Of a DNA stretch of 35,244 nt, positions 34,905-35,244 are shown one piece after another. Origin of the DNA: an uncultured Clostridia bacterium (lineage in GTDB: Bacteria; Bacillota; Clostridia; Christensenellales; CAG-138); assembly GCA_946631895.1 (NCBI GenBank), contig CAMPAN010000010.1:1-35244 (forward strand), in the 5' to 3' direction. Position 1 is the first letter of the stretch. Every line of letters starts with the position of its first letter. Both the position numbers and the translations under genes were made by a program. Under the pieces are notes generated by a model, which saw only the letters and a program-made list of their open reading frames with translations, did not search any database and was not told the DNA's origin.

Positions 34905-34997
34905 GCGGAAATACCCAAGTGGCTATAAGGGGCTCCCCTGCTAAGGGAGTAGACGGTCTGAAGCCGTGCGTGGGTTCAAATCCCACTTTCCGCGCCA
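34905..34997 (+). tRNA. tRNA-Ser(GCT)
   Basis: GCGGAAATACCCAAGTGG...CTCCCCTGCTAAGGGAG...CACTTTCCGCGCCA. Confidence 0.95.
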
Positions 34998-34998
34998 C

Positions 34999-35040
34999 GT
35001 CGTCGCGGGCTTCGCTGAGCTCGCGACGACTTTTTTGTTT
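34999..35040 (+). terminator. Terminator of tRNA-Ser operon
   Basis: GTCGTCGCG...CGCGACGAC followed by TTTTTTGTTT. Confidence 0.85.
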
Positions 35041-35193
35041 CACAAACAAGTCATCGCATCGCCTTGCTTCGCCGCTCCTCCTTTCCGCAAGCGATCACAC
35101 TTGCTGCGTCTGCTCGGTTGTAAACGCCCTCGCAACGACTCCGCGGCGCTACCAATCGCTTGCGGGCAAGTCCGTTATCATCACTCGTACCAC

Positions 35194-35234
35194 GTCGTCG
35201 CAAGTCTCACATGGCTTGCGACGACATTGTTTTT
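35194..35234 (+). terminator. Second terminator-like hairpin sharing the same stem sequence
   Basis: GTCGTCGCAAGtctcacatggCTTGCGACGAC followed by ATTGTTTTT. Confidence 0.65.
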
Positions 35235-35244
35235 ACAGGAGAAA

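Noticed and set aside
34724-34918. 64 aa ORF MVGFEPTDAFTSTVFKTASLSHS
   Set aside because: Antisense translation of tRNA-Ser; well-known annotation artefact.

Overview
This is a 35 kb chromosomal window from a moderately GC-rich Firmicutes/Clostridia-like genome (inferred from gene content, SD sequences and sigma-A-like promoters). Most of it is housekeeping. It holds: a partial tRNA-Leu; an APH-like kinase; tRNA-Val; an nfeD / zinc-ribbon / floA operon running into a PIG-V-like membrane glycosyltransferase and paired short chromate transporters; a CDF transporter; a phosphodiester glycosidase lipoprotein and a PfkB kinase; a GntR(YtrA)-ABC operon; a DUF523 / response regulator / histidine kinase / HtrA / MutS2 operon; a GT4 glycosyltransferase; an RlmI-like methyltransferase; an alpha/beta-hydrolase fused to a polytopic membrane domain, divergent from a MarR regulator; an ECF-type sigma factor with a long C-terminal extension; an ANT-like nucleotidyltransferase; a 4Fe-4S membrane protein; a small pyrophosphatase-like protein; a four-helix-bundle (S23/Avd-like) gene; a six-tRNA array; a queA-tgt-tsaE-tsaB-rimI-SEC-C operon; and two tRNA-Ser genes. 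The strongest candidate for an undescribed system is the four-helix-bundle gene (29208-29567, minus) with the adjoining ~175 bp array of short, mutually different palindromes punctuated by GTGATG/CATCAC (29625-29800). The array directly abuts that gene's promoter. Second is the sigma factor with an in-frame ~265 aa C-terminal domain preceded by a strong internal Shine-Dalgarno. All calls come from reading the sequence and the supplied ORFs; no database search was run.
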